Source of the DNA: Actinopolyspora mzabensis
GTDB taxonomy: Bacteria > Actinomycetota > Actinomycetes > Mycobacteriales > Pseudonocardiaceae
Length of the DNA stretch: 64,000 nucleotides
Direction: 5' to 3'
Assembly: GCF_900101095.1 (NCBI RefSeq)
Contig: NZ_FNFM01000001.1
Coordinates: 434,001 to 498,000, forward strand
The notes under the pieces are model-generated. The model was not told the origin of the DNA, did no database searches, and worked only from the letters and a program-made list of their open reading frames with translations. A program made the position numbers and the translations under genes. How positions within the stretch are numbered: the stretch's first letter is position 1; every line of letters starts with the position of its first letter. Shown here piece after piece: positions 53,748-62,713 of this stretch.

Positions 53748-54956
53748 ATGGCAGCGCGTGTAGTCAGTCCCCGTGGACGGGGTTTCCTCCTCTTCGAGGC
53801 GCATCCGGACGGCTGTGCACGGCAAGTAAGTGAGCTGTGGGAGCAGGTGCCGGTTCTGGACACCGCAGCGTGGGAGCGGCGGCCGGTGGCGTTGATTCTG
53901 GGAAACTCCTCCGGTTACGGAATGGCAGCCACGATCGCCGGCCTCGCGCGCTACGGCATCCAAGGTGTCGCCGTCTCGATGGAAAAAGCTCCCACCGAGC
54001 GACGCACCGCGAGCGCGGGCTGGTATCGGACCCGCGCCATGGCGCGATGCGCCGAGCGGACTGGAACGGCGATGTCGTGGCTCAACGCCGACTGTTTCAC
54101 CGACGAGACGAAGGATCGGGTCTGCGATCTGCTTGCCGAGCGGTACGGACCGGTTGACTACCTCGTTTACAGCGTGGCGGCTCCGCGCCGACGCGATCCG
54201 GACACCGGTGACACTCACAGCTCGGTGATCAAACCGATCGGTGCCGAGTACGCGACCAAGACGCTGGAGTTCGACGACGACGGCGCGACGGCGGTACGGA
54301 CGGTCGGGGTTCCCTCCGCCACTGACGAGGAGATCGCCTCGACGGTCAAGGTTATGGGCGGTGAGGACTGGCAACGCTGGGTGCGTGCTCTTGCCGACCG
54401 GGAACTGCTCGCTAACGGTGTGCGCACAGTGGCACTGACCTACATCGGCTCGGAACTGACCGCGCCCATCTACCGCAGCGGTACCATCGGCCGTGCGAAG
54501 AGTCATCTGGAGACCACTGCCCGCCAGCTGGACGACTGGTTGGAATCCTACTGCGGCGGTGGCGCCGCCACCTCGGTCAACGGAGCGGCAGTCACTCAGT
54601 CGAGCTCGGCGATTCCCGGTATCGGTCTCTACATCAGTTTGCTGCGCGGTGCGCTCGGTGCGGCCGTGCACTCACCGCTTCACCAGCTCGTGCGGCTCTG
54701 GGATCATCTTGCCGGGGTGGCTGGTGCTCCGGTCGACCGGGATGACCGGATCCGACTCGACGACTGGGAACTGGCGGAGTCGGTGCAGCACGGTCTCGCC
54801 GACCGATGGGACAGGGTCGAGACCACGAACCTGTCCGAGCTGGCGGCCCCGGAGTGGTTCGCTGGTGAGGTGCGCCGACTGTACGGCTTCGATGTGGCAG
54901 GCATCGACTACCAGGAGCACACCGATCCCGAATTGCCCTGGCCCGATCGGCAATAG
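53748..54956 (+). CDS. fabV: FabV-type enoyl reductase
   Basis: The 402-residue enzyme has FabV hallmarks: the Rossmann loop LILGNSSGYGMAATIAG, LVYSVAAPRRRDP (Tyr141 region), and the active site Y-x8-K (Tyr242, Lys251 in YRSGTIGRAK). Length matches FabV (about 400), not FabI/InhA (about 270). It reduces trans-2-enoyl-ACP or -CoA with NAD(P)H in fatty-acid elongation and gives intrinsic tolerance to FabI inhibitors in other bacteria. The GTG/ATG region follows GGGAG. No other fatty-acid genes lie nearby. Confidence 0.92.
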   Translation: MAARVVSPRGRGFLLFEAHPDGCARQVSELWEQVPVLDTAAWERRPVALILGNSSGYGMAATIAGLARYGIQGVAVSMEKAPTERRTASAGWYRTRAMARCAERTGTAMSWLNADCFTDETKDRVCDLLAERYGPVDYLVYSVAAPRRRDPDTGDTHSSVIKPIGAEYATKTLEFDDDGATAVRTVGVPSATDEEIASTVKVMGGEDWQRWVRALADRELLANGVRTVALTYIGSELTAPIYRSGTIGRAKSHLETTARQLDDWLESYCGGGAATSVNGAAVTQSSSAIPGIGLYISLLRGALGAAVHSPLHQLVRLWDHLAGVAGAPVDRDDRIRLDDWELAESVQHGLADRWDRVETTNLSELAAPEWFAGEVRRLYGFDVAGIDYQEHTDPELPWPDRQ

Positions 54957-54984
54957 CTGCGGGACCCCCTTCAGGACTGTTCGA

Positions 54985-56172
54985 TCACTCCGGTGAAACG
55001 GACCGGGACCGATTCCCGTACTCGGCGCGCAACCGTTGCAACTCGTCGGCGGTGACCGGGAGCACGGTGCCGTGTCGGGGGCTGTCCGGCAGGTCGTAGT
55101 TCTCGGAGACGGTCCACTCGCCGGAGTCCAGGTCCGTGGTTTCGAACGGGACGTAGCCGCGCCCACCGAACTCGTCGATGAACATGTACCACTTGTCCTC
55201 GATGTTGGACTCGAAGACGGTCGGACCCTCGCCGCGGCTGACTCCCGGTTCGGAACCGGAGGGCTTGCCGACGCAATCCGCGATGAGCTCGTAGTCGGTG
55301 CTGCGCAGGTTCGGGGACTTCTCCGCGGTGATGTACTTGCCGCAGGGCGCCGAGTCGGAGTTGGCCCGCTCGTCCTTGGTGAACCGGTAGTAGGTGCCGT
55401 CCTCGGAGATCACGGTGGAATCGATCACCGAGTGGCCGGGGTCCTGCCACACTCTCGGCTCGCTGAAGGTGCGGAAGTCGCGGGTGGTGGCGTACATCAT
55501 GCGGTTATAGCTGTCGCCGGTGTGGTTCGGGTCGTCCGCGGCGTACAGCTTGGACGCCCAGAACACCACGTAGGCATCGATCGACTCGTCGTAGTAGGCC
55601 TCCGGGGCCCAGACGTTGCCCGCGTTGTCGGGTCCTACCCGGACGTGGCGCTGTTCCGACCAGTGGATCAGGTCGGTCGATTCCCAGACCTCGATGTGTT
55701 TGCTGCCGTGCCGTTGTGCCTGGTCCCAGTTCCCGTCGCCGTGCATCCTCAGATCGGTGGCGATGAGGTAGAACTTGTCGCCCTCGGGCGAGCGGATGAT
55801 GAACGGGTCCCGGACTCCGTTCTCGCCCTTGGTGGAAGTCAGCACGGGGTCACCGTTGTTGAGCTCGTCCCAGCGCAGTGCGTCGTTGCCCCGGCTGACG
55901 GCGAAATGCACCTGTTCGCCGTCGGAGCTGCCCGATCCGGTGAAGTAGGTGAACAGATATCCCTTCTTCGGTTTCCGCTCCGGCAGTGGTGGCGCTGCCT
56001 CGCGTTCCTCGTCCGGTTCGTTCGCGGTCGGCCCGCGCGTTGTCGATGTCGCCCCCTCGGCCACGCCGGTGCCGAGCGGAGCGAGTGAGACTCCACCGAG
56101 CAGCAGCGACAACGACAGAGCGGTGGCCGCGGACGCCGCTCGGATTCCGGTGCGAAACGAATTTCCTGGCAT
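54985..56172 (-). CDS. Secreted family 43 glycoside hydrolase
   Basis: From the ATG at 56172 the product has 395 residues: signal peptide (LSLSLLLGGVSLAPLG), a Pro/Glu-rich linker, then a GH43-like five-bladed propeller. Catalytic-type motifs: VRDPFIIRSPEGDKFYLIATDL (base Asp), WAPEAYYDES, and GEGPTVFES (acid Glu). This subgroup acts on arabinan or related beta/alpha-linked pentose or galactose polymers outside the cell. The substrate is not certain. It diverges from the K+ channel and converges with fabV. Confidence 0.87.
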   Translation of the reverse strand: MPGNSFRTGIRAASAATALSLSLLLGGVSLAPLGTGVAEGATSTTRGPTANEPDEEREAAPPLPERKPKKGYLFTYFTGSGSSDGEQVHFAVSRGNDALRWDELNNGDPVLTSTKGENGVRDPFIIRSPEGDKFYLIATDLRMHGDGNWDQAQRHGSKHIEVWESTDLIHWSEQRHVRVGPDNAGNVWAPEAYYDESIDAYVVFWASKLYAADDPNHTGDSYNRMMYATTRDFRTFSEPRVWQDPGHSVIDSTVISEDGTYYRFTKDERANSDSAPCGKYITAEKSPNLRSTDYELIADCVGKPSGSEPGVSRGEGPTVFESNIEDKWYMFIDEFGGRGYVPFETTDLDSGEWTVSENYDLPDSPRHGTVLPVTADELQRLRAEYGNRSRSVSPE

Positions 56173-56507
56173 GCGCGAAATTTCCCTAACCTGAGCCGGT
56201 GCGCCGGGTGTTTCTGTCGTGCGGTGCGAGGCGCTCTCCGGAAGCGCCGTGCCGATCGGGGCCTTTTCCGGGACGGATTCCTGCGTTCCACCCGGAAGAT
56301 AATGTTCGATATGCCGGACTTTGTTCGAAAATCTAGTGCGCGGACCGCGCATGAGTCAACGGCGGAACGTGTCGATATCGATCAAGCACGCGAGATCCGA
56401 GCGGGGGTGCGTTCCCCTCGGGGAGACCGGATGCGACACCGGCGAAAACTTTCCCGTGCGGGAGCACGAGTATCCCCTCCGCGGCCGGGGCGTTACCGTT
56501 TCCGCCC

Positions 56508-57620
56508 GTGGACAAGCACATGGGCCGAACCGCGCGACTCGGACGTCGTTCGCTACCCGGACGTCGCTCCGAGGCAGCGCTGACCGACCGCCTGACGGAC
56601 CGTCCGGACCATGCGCTGGTCGGGGTGGTCCGGATGCCCGCCACCGCCGTCGGTCCGGTCAAATCGATCGTGCGCAGGGTGATCGGTGCCTGTCTGGCGC
56701 TGGCCGTCACCGTGCTGCTGGTTTACCTCGATCGGGGCGGTTACAGCGATACCGACGGAACCCCCCTGAGCCTGCTGGACGCGTTGTACTACGCGACGGT
56801 CTCGCTCTCCACCACCGGCTACGGGGACATCGCCCCGATGAGCCCTTCGGCGCGCCTGGTCAACGTGCTGGTGATCACGCCGTTGCGGGTGCTTTTCCTG
56901 ATCGTCCTGGTCGGAACCACACTGGAAGTGCTCACCGAACGTTCCCGCCAAGCGTTCAAGATCCAACACTGGAGGTCCAGGGTGCGCGACCACGTTGTCG
57001 TGATCGGTTATGGCACCAAGGGCAGGTCCGCGGTCACGGCCCTGCTCGGAGAGGGTGCCGAAGCGGGCAACATCGTCGTGGTGGACACCGAGCCCACGGC
57101 GCTGGAGGCCGCTTCCTCACTGGGCCTGGTGACCGTCAACGGTTCCGGCACCAGATCGGACGTGCTGCGGGTGGCCGGGATCCCGCGGGCGCGTGCCGTG
57201 GTGGTAGCACCACCGCGGGACGACACCGCGGTGCTGGTGACGCTCACCGCCAGGGAACTGGCTCCCAAAGCGCAGATCGTGGCGGCCGTGCGCGAGGCGG
57301 AGAACGTCCACCTGCTGCGGCAGTCCGGTGCCGACTCCGTGGTGATCTCCAGTGAGACCTCGGGCAGATTGCTGGGGATAGCCACTTCCACGCCCTCGGT
57401 CGTGGAGATGTTCGAGGACCTGCTCAGCCCGGACCTCGGGTTGGCCATCGCGGAGCGCGAGGTCGAGCGCACCGAAGTGGGAGGCTCGCCCCGGCATCTC
57501 TCCGACATCGTGCTCGGATTGGTCCGCGAGGGACAGCTCTACCGGGTGGACGCTCCGGAGGCCGACGCGATCGAGGAGGGCGACCGGTTGCTCTACGTCA
57601 AGAAGGTCGCCACCGCCTGA
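56508..57620 (+). CDS. TrkA-linked potassium channel
   Basis: The 370-residue protein has a short N-terminal region, an inner-membrane helix (VIGACLALAVTVLLVYL), the pore with the selectivity filter TTGYGD, a second helix, then a cytoplasmic RCK domain (about 165-285: HVVVIGYGTKGRSAV with GxGxxG, VVVDTEP, VNGSGTRSDVL) and a C-terminal RCK_C-like lobe. It conducts K+ gated by a nucleotide or ion ligand. From memory it is the Rv3200c position next to adnB. GTG start. Confidence 0.9.
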   Translation: MDKHMGRTARLGRRSLPGRRSEAALTDRLTDRPDHALVGVVRMPATAVGPVKSIVRRVIGACLALAVTVLLVYLDRGGYSDTDGTPLSLLDALYYATVSLSTTGYGDIAPMSPSARLVNVLVITPLRVLFLIVLVGTTLEVLTERSRQAFKIQHWRSRVRDHVVVIGYGTKGRSAVTALLGEGAEAGNIVVVDTEPTALEAASSLGLVTVNGSGTRSDVLRVAGIPRARAVVVAPPRDDTAVLVTLTARELAPKAQIVAAVREAENVHLLRQSGADSVVISSETSGRLLGIATSTPSVVEMFEDLLSPDLGLAIAEREVERTEVGGSPRHLSDIVLGLVREGQLYRVDAPEADAIEEGDRLLYVKKVATA

Positions 57621-57660
57621 ACGGACTTCCTAGGCGCGACCCGCCGCTGACCGACTCGTT

Positions 57661-57739
57661 CGACCGGCCGGGGCTGCTCGAACGACTGGCAGGACTCGCT
57701 CGAACGACTGGCAGGACTGCTCGAAGGACCGGCCGGTCG
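57661..57739. repeat. Inverted-repeat stem enclosing tandem copies
   Basis: GCTCGAACGACTGGCAGGACT occurs at 57676-57696 and 57698-57718, with a partial third copy after 57719. The array is bracketed by CGACCGGCC (57661-57669) and GGCCGGTCG (57731-57739), which are complementary. It lies 40 bases after the channel stop and may be its terminator. The rest of 57621-57914 holds nothing recognised. Confidence 0.7.
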
Positions 57740-57914
57740 GGGCCACGCCCCGGTGCGTAACGACGGTTCAATCCGATGGCTAACAAGATGCCCACTGTCG
57801 TGGTCTGGTCACGGTTCGTCTATCTGCCGATACTCATGGTGATATGTGGCACGAGGAAGTATCACCGGGTTCGTTCCGCGTACGCCGTGGCGGAACGTGG
57901 CAGGAGGTGAAACG

Positions 57915-58169
57915 GTGACCGAGTATTCGACGGAACGCCCCGGGATCTACTGGGTGAAACCGGAGGGCGACCCGAACCAGCACGCCACGATGGGCATACC
58001 TCCGAGCCGGGGTGGTCCGGTGGAGGCTCTCGGCGGACACGCGTCGGTCGAGGCTCCGCCCCTCGCCGATCACCGGCAGTACCAGATGGCCCACACCCGG
58101 CCGTTCTGCGAGGAGTGTTTCACCGCCTATCTGAAGTTGCCCACCGCCCGGCCCACTTGGAAGCACTGA
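57915..58169 (+). CDS. Small protein with CxxC, 84 residues
   Basis: GTG at 57915 follows GGAGG eight bases upstream. The protein has TRPFCEECFTAYLKL near the C-terminus; the CxxC is a possible half of a zinc site. No family is recognised. It is followed five bases later by another Cys-containing small protein, so they look like a translational unit. Confidence 0.65.
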   Translation: MTEYSTERPGIYWVKPEGDPNQHATMGIPPSRGGPVEALGGHASVEAPPLADHRQYQMAHTRPFCEECFTAYLKLPTARPTWKH

Positions 58170-58174
58170 TCCGG

Positions 58175-58408
58175 ATGGACACACACCACTACTGGTTGCC
58201 CGTGAGCAGTCGTGGCTCCGCGCGCCTGATCCGTCACGCGTTTCGCGGTAAGCGTTGGGAGGGCAGAGCCTCGGACACCTCGGTCTGTGGCGTGCAGTGC
58301 GCCATGGCCGAGCCGAGTGAGCTCGACTGGTTCCAGGCGCCGACGTGCTGGGACTGCACGAACATCCTGATCGAGGAACAGGAGCGGGCCGACGCCGCTC
58401 TCGAATGA
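58175..58408 (+). CDS. Small protein with Cys pairs, 77 residues
   Basis: ATG at 58175. The protein has TSVCGVQCAM (CxxxC) and PTCWDCTNIL (CxxC), four Cys that could hold one Zn. The gap to the preceding gene is five bases. No family is recognised; paired with the preceding gene by context only. Confidence 0.65.
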   Translation: MDTHHYWLPVSSRGSARLIRHAFRGKRWEGRASDTSVCGVQCAMAEPSELDWFQAPTCWDCTNILIEEQERADAALE

Positions 58409-58426
58409 GGAAAGCGGGTCACCGGC

Positions 58427-59566
58427 TCAGGACACTTCGGACTCTTTGGCCGACCACGTGTTGCACTCGGTGATCCGGTTCGTGCGGAACCCCCGATGTG
58501 CCCAGAGCCTGTTGTGCTCGGTGCTGCCGTGGTTGCGGACCTCACCCGCCTGATCACCCCGGTTGCTCGCGTCGCGCAGCGCGGACATGATGTGGTCGTT
58601 GTCCACTCCGCCGTGCTGCAAGGCCGCGAGTGCCTGCCCGCCGTAGCAGGTGGCCTGCAGCTCGTTCCTGCGCGACAGTTCGAGCCCCTCGGAGGTTTCG
58701 GTGCCGCCCGCCTCGTGCAACGCTCTGCCGTACGCTTCGCTGATTCCGGTCATTCCCTGGACAGCGTGGCCGAACTCGTGCGCGAACTGTCCTAGGTAGG
58801 GACCGGCGGTTTCGCGCCCCTCCACCCGGGAGTAGTGCCTGGCGGTCCAGTAGATCGTGTGGTTACCGCCGCAGTACATGGCGGTCCGCCGCCACCCCCG
58901 GTCACCGCAGGGACTGTGAACCTCCCCGTGCGTCACCACCACGTCCGGGGTCTCCACCGGAAGGTTCGCCTCGCGCAGTGCCGGGGTCCACATTTCCATC
59001 AGGCACGGCGTCAGCGAGCGAAGGAAAGCCCGTTGCGCGGCCGTGTCCGTATCGAAGTCGGGAAGCTCGCATGCGGTGTCGACCGCGCCGTTGCCCGGGA
59101 TGTTGAAGGGGTGCTCACCGAGTGAGGTGACCGGACGGGGCCTCAGCTCCGTGGTGTCGCCTTCGGGCCGTCCGATGTCCGTCGGTCCGTGCGGCTTGCC
59201 GGACTCCTCCAACGCGTGCTCGGGCGCCGGATAGCCGTCGCTCGTCGGAGCCGTGGTGGTGCCCGGGGAGGGGACGACCGGGACGGTTTCGAGCTCACCC
59301 TCCTCGTGCCGCTCGTTCCCGTGCTGGAGCGCGCCCGCTCCGTAGCTCGGAAGCAGCCCGGCCGACGAGAGGAGCAGCAGCACCACGCCACTCAGGACCG
59401 CCACGAGGACGGCGACGGCACCGACTCCGTCACCGGCGTCGGAGGCGGAGTACGAGTCCGAGCGGTACGGGTCCGTTCCGGAGCTGCTCGCCGGAACATC
59501 GGGGTCGTGCGGCGGCTGTGGGCGCTGTGGTGGCGTCATGTAAGCGTGGTCGACCTGCTCCGTCAC
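58427..59566 (-). CDS. YpfJ-type neutral zinc metallopeptidase
   Basis: The 379-residue protein has a long Pro/Ser-rich cytoplasmic N-terminus (about 45), a hydrophobic helix (VAVLVAVLSGVVLLLLSSAGLL), an extracytoplasmic linker, and a metallopeptidase domain (about 160-379) with AHEFGHAVQG (His263, Glu264, His267), GGNHTIYW and SRRNELQATCYGG (third ligand and the family's downstream Glu). The family is membrane-anchored zinc peptidases of unknown target. GTG at 59566; an in-frame ATG is 27 bases downstream. Confidence 0.88.
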   Translation of the reverse strand: MTEQVDHAYMTPPQRPQPPHDPDVPASSSGTDPYRSDSYSASDAGDGVGAVAVLVAVLSGVVLLLLSSAGLLPSYGAGALQHGNERHEEGELETVPVVPSPGTTTAPTSDGYPAPEHALEESGKPHGPTDIGRPEGDTTELRPRPVTSLGEHPFNIPGNGAVDTACELPDFDTDTAAQRAFLRSLTPCLMEMWTPALREANLPVETPDVVVTHGEVHSPCGDRGWRRTAMYCGGNHTIYWTARHYSRVEGRETAGPYLGQFAHEFGHAVQGMTGISEAYGRALHEAGGTETSEGLELSRRNELQATCYGGQALAALQHGGVDNDHIMSALRDASNRGDQAGEVRNHGSTEHNRLWAHRGFRTNRITECNTWSAKESEVS

Positions 59567-59807
59567 TGTCGGCTTTGGACCGATTCGCGCTCGGTGTCGC
59601 GGTCCGCTGCTGTGCTTCCGAACGAGCCTAACTCCCGATCGGTGCCGTTCGGTGTCCTGCTGCCGAATCGACTACGTCGAATTCACCCGCGGACCGGGTG
59701 GTTTTCCGGCGAGCGGTGATCGCGCGCGCAGAGCTCGCGTCGATCCAGTGCGGCGTCGCTTTCCGTCGGTGAGTCGTTCATCCGCCAGGAAAGGATGGTG
59801 TGTAACC

Positions 59808-59827
59808 ATCAGATCAGATAATCTGAT
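59808..59827. promoter_or_regulatory. AT-rich operator of the toxin-antitoxin pair
   Basis: ATCAGAT-A-ATCTGAT (59813-59827) is a perfect palindrome, and a further ATCAGAT half-site overlaps it at 59808. It ends three bases before the antitoxin ATG. It is the expected binding site for the antitoxin, which would repress its own promoter. Confidence 0.8.
59819..59824 (+). promoter_or_regulatory. -10 element of a likely leaderless transcript
   Basis: TAATCT fits TANNNT and ends seven bases before the ATG at 59831. No ribosome site stands between, so transcription would begin at or very near the A of the start codon. The -10 lies inside the operator palindrome. Confidence 0.6.
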
Positions 59828-59830
59828 AAT

Positions 59831-60097
59831 ATGCGGGAAGTGACAGCCAGCGAAGCCAGTAGAAATTTCAGCGCGTTACTGGATGCCGTCGAGCAGGGCG
59901 AAAGCGTGTTCGTCACTCGGAGTGGGCATCGCGTCGCGACGATGACCCCGGCTCCACGTTCCAACGGGGCAGCGGTACGTGAGGTACTGGCCCGATGGCA
60001 GGGGCACGCTCACGGCGACACCGATCTCGCCGAGCGGGTCGCCTCGGCACGCGCCGGTGCCGACGCGGAGTTGGACAGCGATCCATGGCACGACTGA
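59831..60097 (+). CDS. Phd/YefM-family antitoxin
   Basis: This 88-residue protein has the Phd/YefM N-terminal DNA-binding domain: VTASEASRNFSALLDAVEQGESVFVTRSG, with an Arg/Val-rich tail (RHRVATMTP) and an acidic C-terminus that would bind the PIN toxin. It neutralises the toxin and represses the operon. The stop overlaps the toxin start by 13 bases. Confidence 0.92.
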   Translation: MREVTASEASRNFSALLDAVEQGESVFVTRSGHRVATMTPAPRSNGAAVREVLARWQGHAHGDTDLAERVASARAGADAELDSDPWHD

Positions 60098-60489
60098 TTC
60101 TCGACACCGGTGTGCTCATCACGGGCCAACAGGGGCGGCTGGATCTGGCCGTGCTGGCAGGGGACGACGATGTGGTGGTACCCACCATGGCCGTTGCCGA
60201 ATACCTCGCGGGAGTGGCGCTCGGTGGCGACCCCGCTCGTCGCGCCGCCGAGACGACGTTCCTCGACGAACTGCTGGCCGTCACGCCGACGTTCGACTAC
60301 ACCGTTCCGGTGGCTCGTGCCCATGCCGAACTGCTCGCACATGTCCGTCGGACCGGGCAACCGCGCGGAGCGCACGACCTCGTCATCGCGGCCTGTGCCG
60401 TAGCGGCCGATCGCGTCCTGGTCACCACCGACGCCAAGGCTCGCTTCGAGGAACTTCCCGGTGTGCGGGCGCGGCTGCTGGATCCCTGA
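60085..60489 (+). CDS. vapC: VapC-type PIN-domain toxin
   Basis: The 134-residue toxin has the four acidic PIN residues: Asp7 (LILDTGVL), Glu39 (VAEYLAG), Asp98 (AHDLVIAAC) and Asp116 (VTTDAKARF). PIN toxins cut specific RNAs (tRNA or rRNA sites) with Mg2+. The ATG overlaps the antitoxin end. An upstream reading is an open frame only. Confidence 0.92.
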   Translation: MARLILDTGVLITGQQGRLDLAVLAGDDDVVVPTMAVAEYLAGVALGGDPARRAAETTFLDELLAVTPTFDYTVPVARAHAELLAHVRRTGQPRGAHDLVIAACAVAADRVLVTTDAKARFEELPGVRARLLDP

Positions 60490-60670
60490 TCCGGCCCGCC
60501 GGCCCCCTGCCGGAACTGCTGGACACTTGCCGGGACTGTTGGCCACCTGATCGGGACCACTGGATGTCCGCCCCGGAACAGGGCCGTACCCGGCTAACAC
60601 CCCCGGTCCCGCACGCCGCCGCGACCTGGTTGCGAACCGGGGAGCGCGGTTCCTCTGCGAGGATCGCGTC

Positions 60671-61123
60671 GTGGCGCGAGGGCGTGGTTCTACATCGGTG
60701 TTGCTGATCCTGGTGGTGCTGTTATCGGTCGGGGTCGGTGCGGTGGTGATCGCGTGGTGGCCGCTGACCGACGCGTTCGGCGGCGACACCACGGTGCGGA
60801 CGCGCCACACCACCGCGACGGTTGTCCGATCCGCCTCCTGCGCGGAACGCGGGGCACACGACCTCGTGGAGCTCACGGCGGAGGGGAGTACGACCCGGGT
60901 CCCGTTCGACGGCTGTGGTCATTCCGAGGGGACGCGATTACGGGTCCGGGTCCCCGAACCGTTGGGAGACGACGCGCTGGCGCGTCCCGTGGACGCCGAG
61001 CCCGGAACCGGCGGCCCCGGAGCGAGCGGGCGGCTCGGTCGGGTGCTGCTGGTACTCGCGGCCCTGTCCGGTGCCGGGTACGTACTGCTGCTGCGATCCG
61101 CCCGTACTCGGGAGCCGGGGTAG
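60671..61123 (+). CDS. Two-helix membrane protein, 150 residues
   Basis: GTG start, an N-terminal helix (LLILVVLLSVGVGAVVIAWW), an extracytoplasmic middle with two Cys (SASCAERG, DGCGHSEG, possible disulfide), and a second helix near the end (VLLVLAALSGAGYVLLL). No family recognised. It follows the toxin by 180 bases, with no clear ribosome site. Confidence 0.6.
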   Translation: MARGRGSTSVLLILVVLLSVGVGAVVIAWWPLTDAFGGDTTVRTRHTTATVVRSASCAERGAHDLVELTAEGSTTRVPFDGCGHSEGTRLRVRVPEPLGDDALARPVDAEPGTGGPGASGRLGRVLLVLAALSGAGYVLLLRSARTREPG

Positions 61124-61390
61124 AACTCCCGGCTCGTGCCTCGCCTTCCCCACGCTGATCGTCGCTGTTATGGCTCGCCGCTGCCACGGACGGCCGTGCT
61201 TGCCGCTGCCGCCGACTTCCGCCTCGTTGGTCCTCTCGTCGTATCCACTCGCCCGCTCTCCGGGGGAGTCCCCGCGTGAATTTCACCTATCGATCACACG
61301 GCCGGGTGGACGATTCGTTCGATCTCCGGCACGAAGAGTGTTCAACAGGGTGCTCACCGCTAGGGCTTCCCGCGCACGTAGGCTGAGGGC

Positions 61391-62713
61391 ATGGTCGAAC
61401 CGCAACCGCATCGCGTCACCCTGCCCAACGGGCTGCGCGTGGTGCTCGCGCCGGATGCCGAGCCGGGCTCCACCTCACCCGGTGGGCCGCCGGTGGTCGG
61501 AGTCAGCGTGCACTACGACGTGGGCTTCCGTTCCGAGCCGGAAGGCCGAACCGGCTTCGCCCACCTGTTCGAACACCTGATGTTCCAGGGCAGCGAGAGT
61601 CTGGAGAAACTCGCGCACTTCCGGCACGTGCAGGGCTCCGGCGGAATCTTCAACGGTTCGACGCACCAGGACTACACGGACTACTTCCAGGTGCTGCCCT
61701 CCAACGCGCTGGAGCGCGCGTTGTTCCTGGAAGCCGATCGGATGCGTGCTCCCCGGCTCACCGAGGAGAACCTCCGCAACCAGGTGGACGTGGTCAAGGA
61801 GGAGATCCGGCTCAACGTCCTCAACCGACCCTACGGCGGGTTCCCGTGGATCCTGCTGCCGCCGGTGCTCTACTCCACGTTCGCCAACGCCCACAACGGG
61901 TACGGCGATTTCACCGATCTCGAACGAGCCACCGTCGACGACTGCGCCGCGTTCTTCGACACCTATTACGCTCCCGGAAACGCGGTACTGACCATCACCG
62001 GCGACATCGACGTCGACCACGCCACCGACCTGGTGCACAAGCACTTCGGGGACGTGCCCGCACGTTCAGTGCCGGAACGTCCCTCCTTCGCGGAACCGGC
62101 CCCCTCGGGCGAGCTGCGGGACAGGCACCAGGATCCGCACGCCCCGCTTCCCGCGGTGGCGCTGGGTTACCGCCTGCCCGATCCGGTCGGCGAGCTGGAC
62201 GAGTACCTCGCCAACGTGGTGCTCGCCGCCGTGCTCAGCGACGGTGACGCCTCCCGGTTGCAGCAGCGGCTCGTCTACCGCGACTCGCTCGTGGTGGACG
62301 TGCACGCGGGCGCGGGGCTGATGGGAGCTCCCCTCGACGCACGTGACCCGGACACCTTCACCATCACGGCCATCCACAGCCCGGAGGTGACCACCGACCG
62401 CGTCGTCGACGCCGTCGACTCCGAGCTGGAGCGGTTGGCCACCGAAGGTCCCACGGCCGAGGAGCTCTCCCGGGTGACCGCGCGGTGGTCCGCCGGACTG
62501 CACCGTGATCACGACCGACTGGTTTCGCGCACCCTCGACCTCGGCAGCACCGAACTGCTGCACGGGCGTGCGGAACTCGTCGGGGAACTTCCCGCCCGGG
62601 TCGGCGCGGTAACCGCCGAGGAGGTGGCCTCCGCGGCCAAGGCGCTCCGGCCGGAAGCGCGCGCCGTCCTGGAAATCGAACCCACCAGCGAGGCCGACGG
62701 AGGTGCCGCATGA
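61391..62713 (+). CDS. M16 zinc peptidase, active subunit
   Basis: The 440-residue protein has the inverted zinc motif HLFEH (His58, Glu61, His62) in the first lobe and the third ligand Glu in the ENLRNQVDVVKEEI helix, and PEAVTTDRVVDAVDSE-type text in the second lobe. It is expected to degrade or process peptides in the cytoplasm or envelope. The next gene overlaps it by four bases and encodes a partner without the motif, the alpha/beta-type pairing seen in mitochondrial processing peptidases. Confidence 0.93.
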   Translation: MVEPQPHRVTLPNGLRVVLAPDAEPGSTSPGGPPVVGVSVHYDVGFRSEPEGRTGFAHLFEHLMFQGSESLEKLAHFRHVQGSGGIFNGSTHQDYTDYFQVLPSNALERALFLEADRMRAPRLTEENLRNQVDVVKEEIRLNVLNRPYGGFPWILLPPVLYSTFANAHNGYGDFTDLERATVDDCAAFFDTYYAPGNAVLTITGDIDVDHATDLVHKHFGDVPARSVPERPSFAEPAPSGELRDRHQDPHAPLPAVALGYRLPDPVGELDEYLANVVLAAVLSDGDASRLQQRLVYRDSLVVDVHAGAGLMGAPLDARDPDTFTITAIHSPEVTTDRVVDAVDSELERLATEGPTAEELSRVTARWSAGLHRDHDRLVSRTLDLGSTELLHGRAELVGELPARVGAVTAEEVASAAKALRPEARAVLEIEPTSEADGGAA

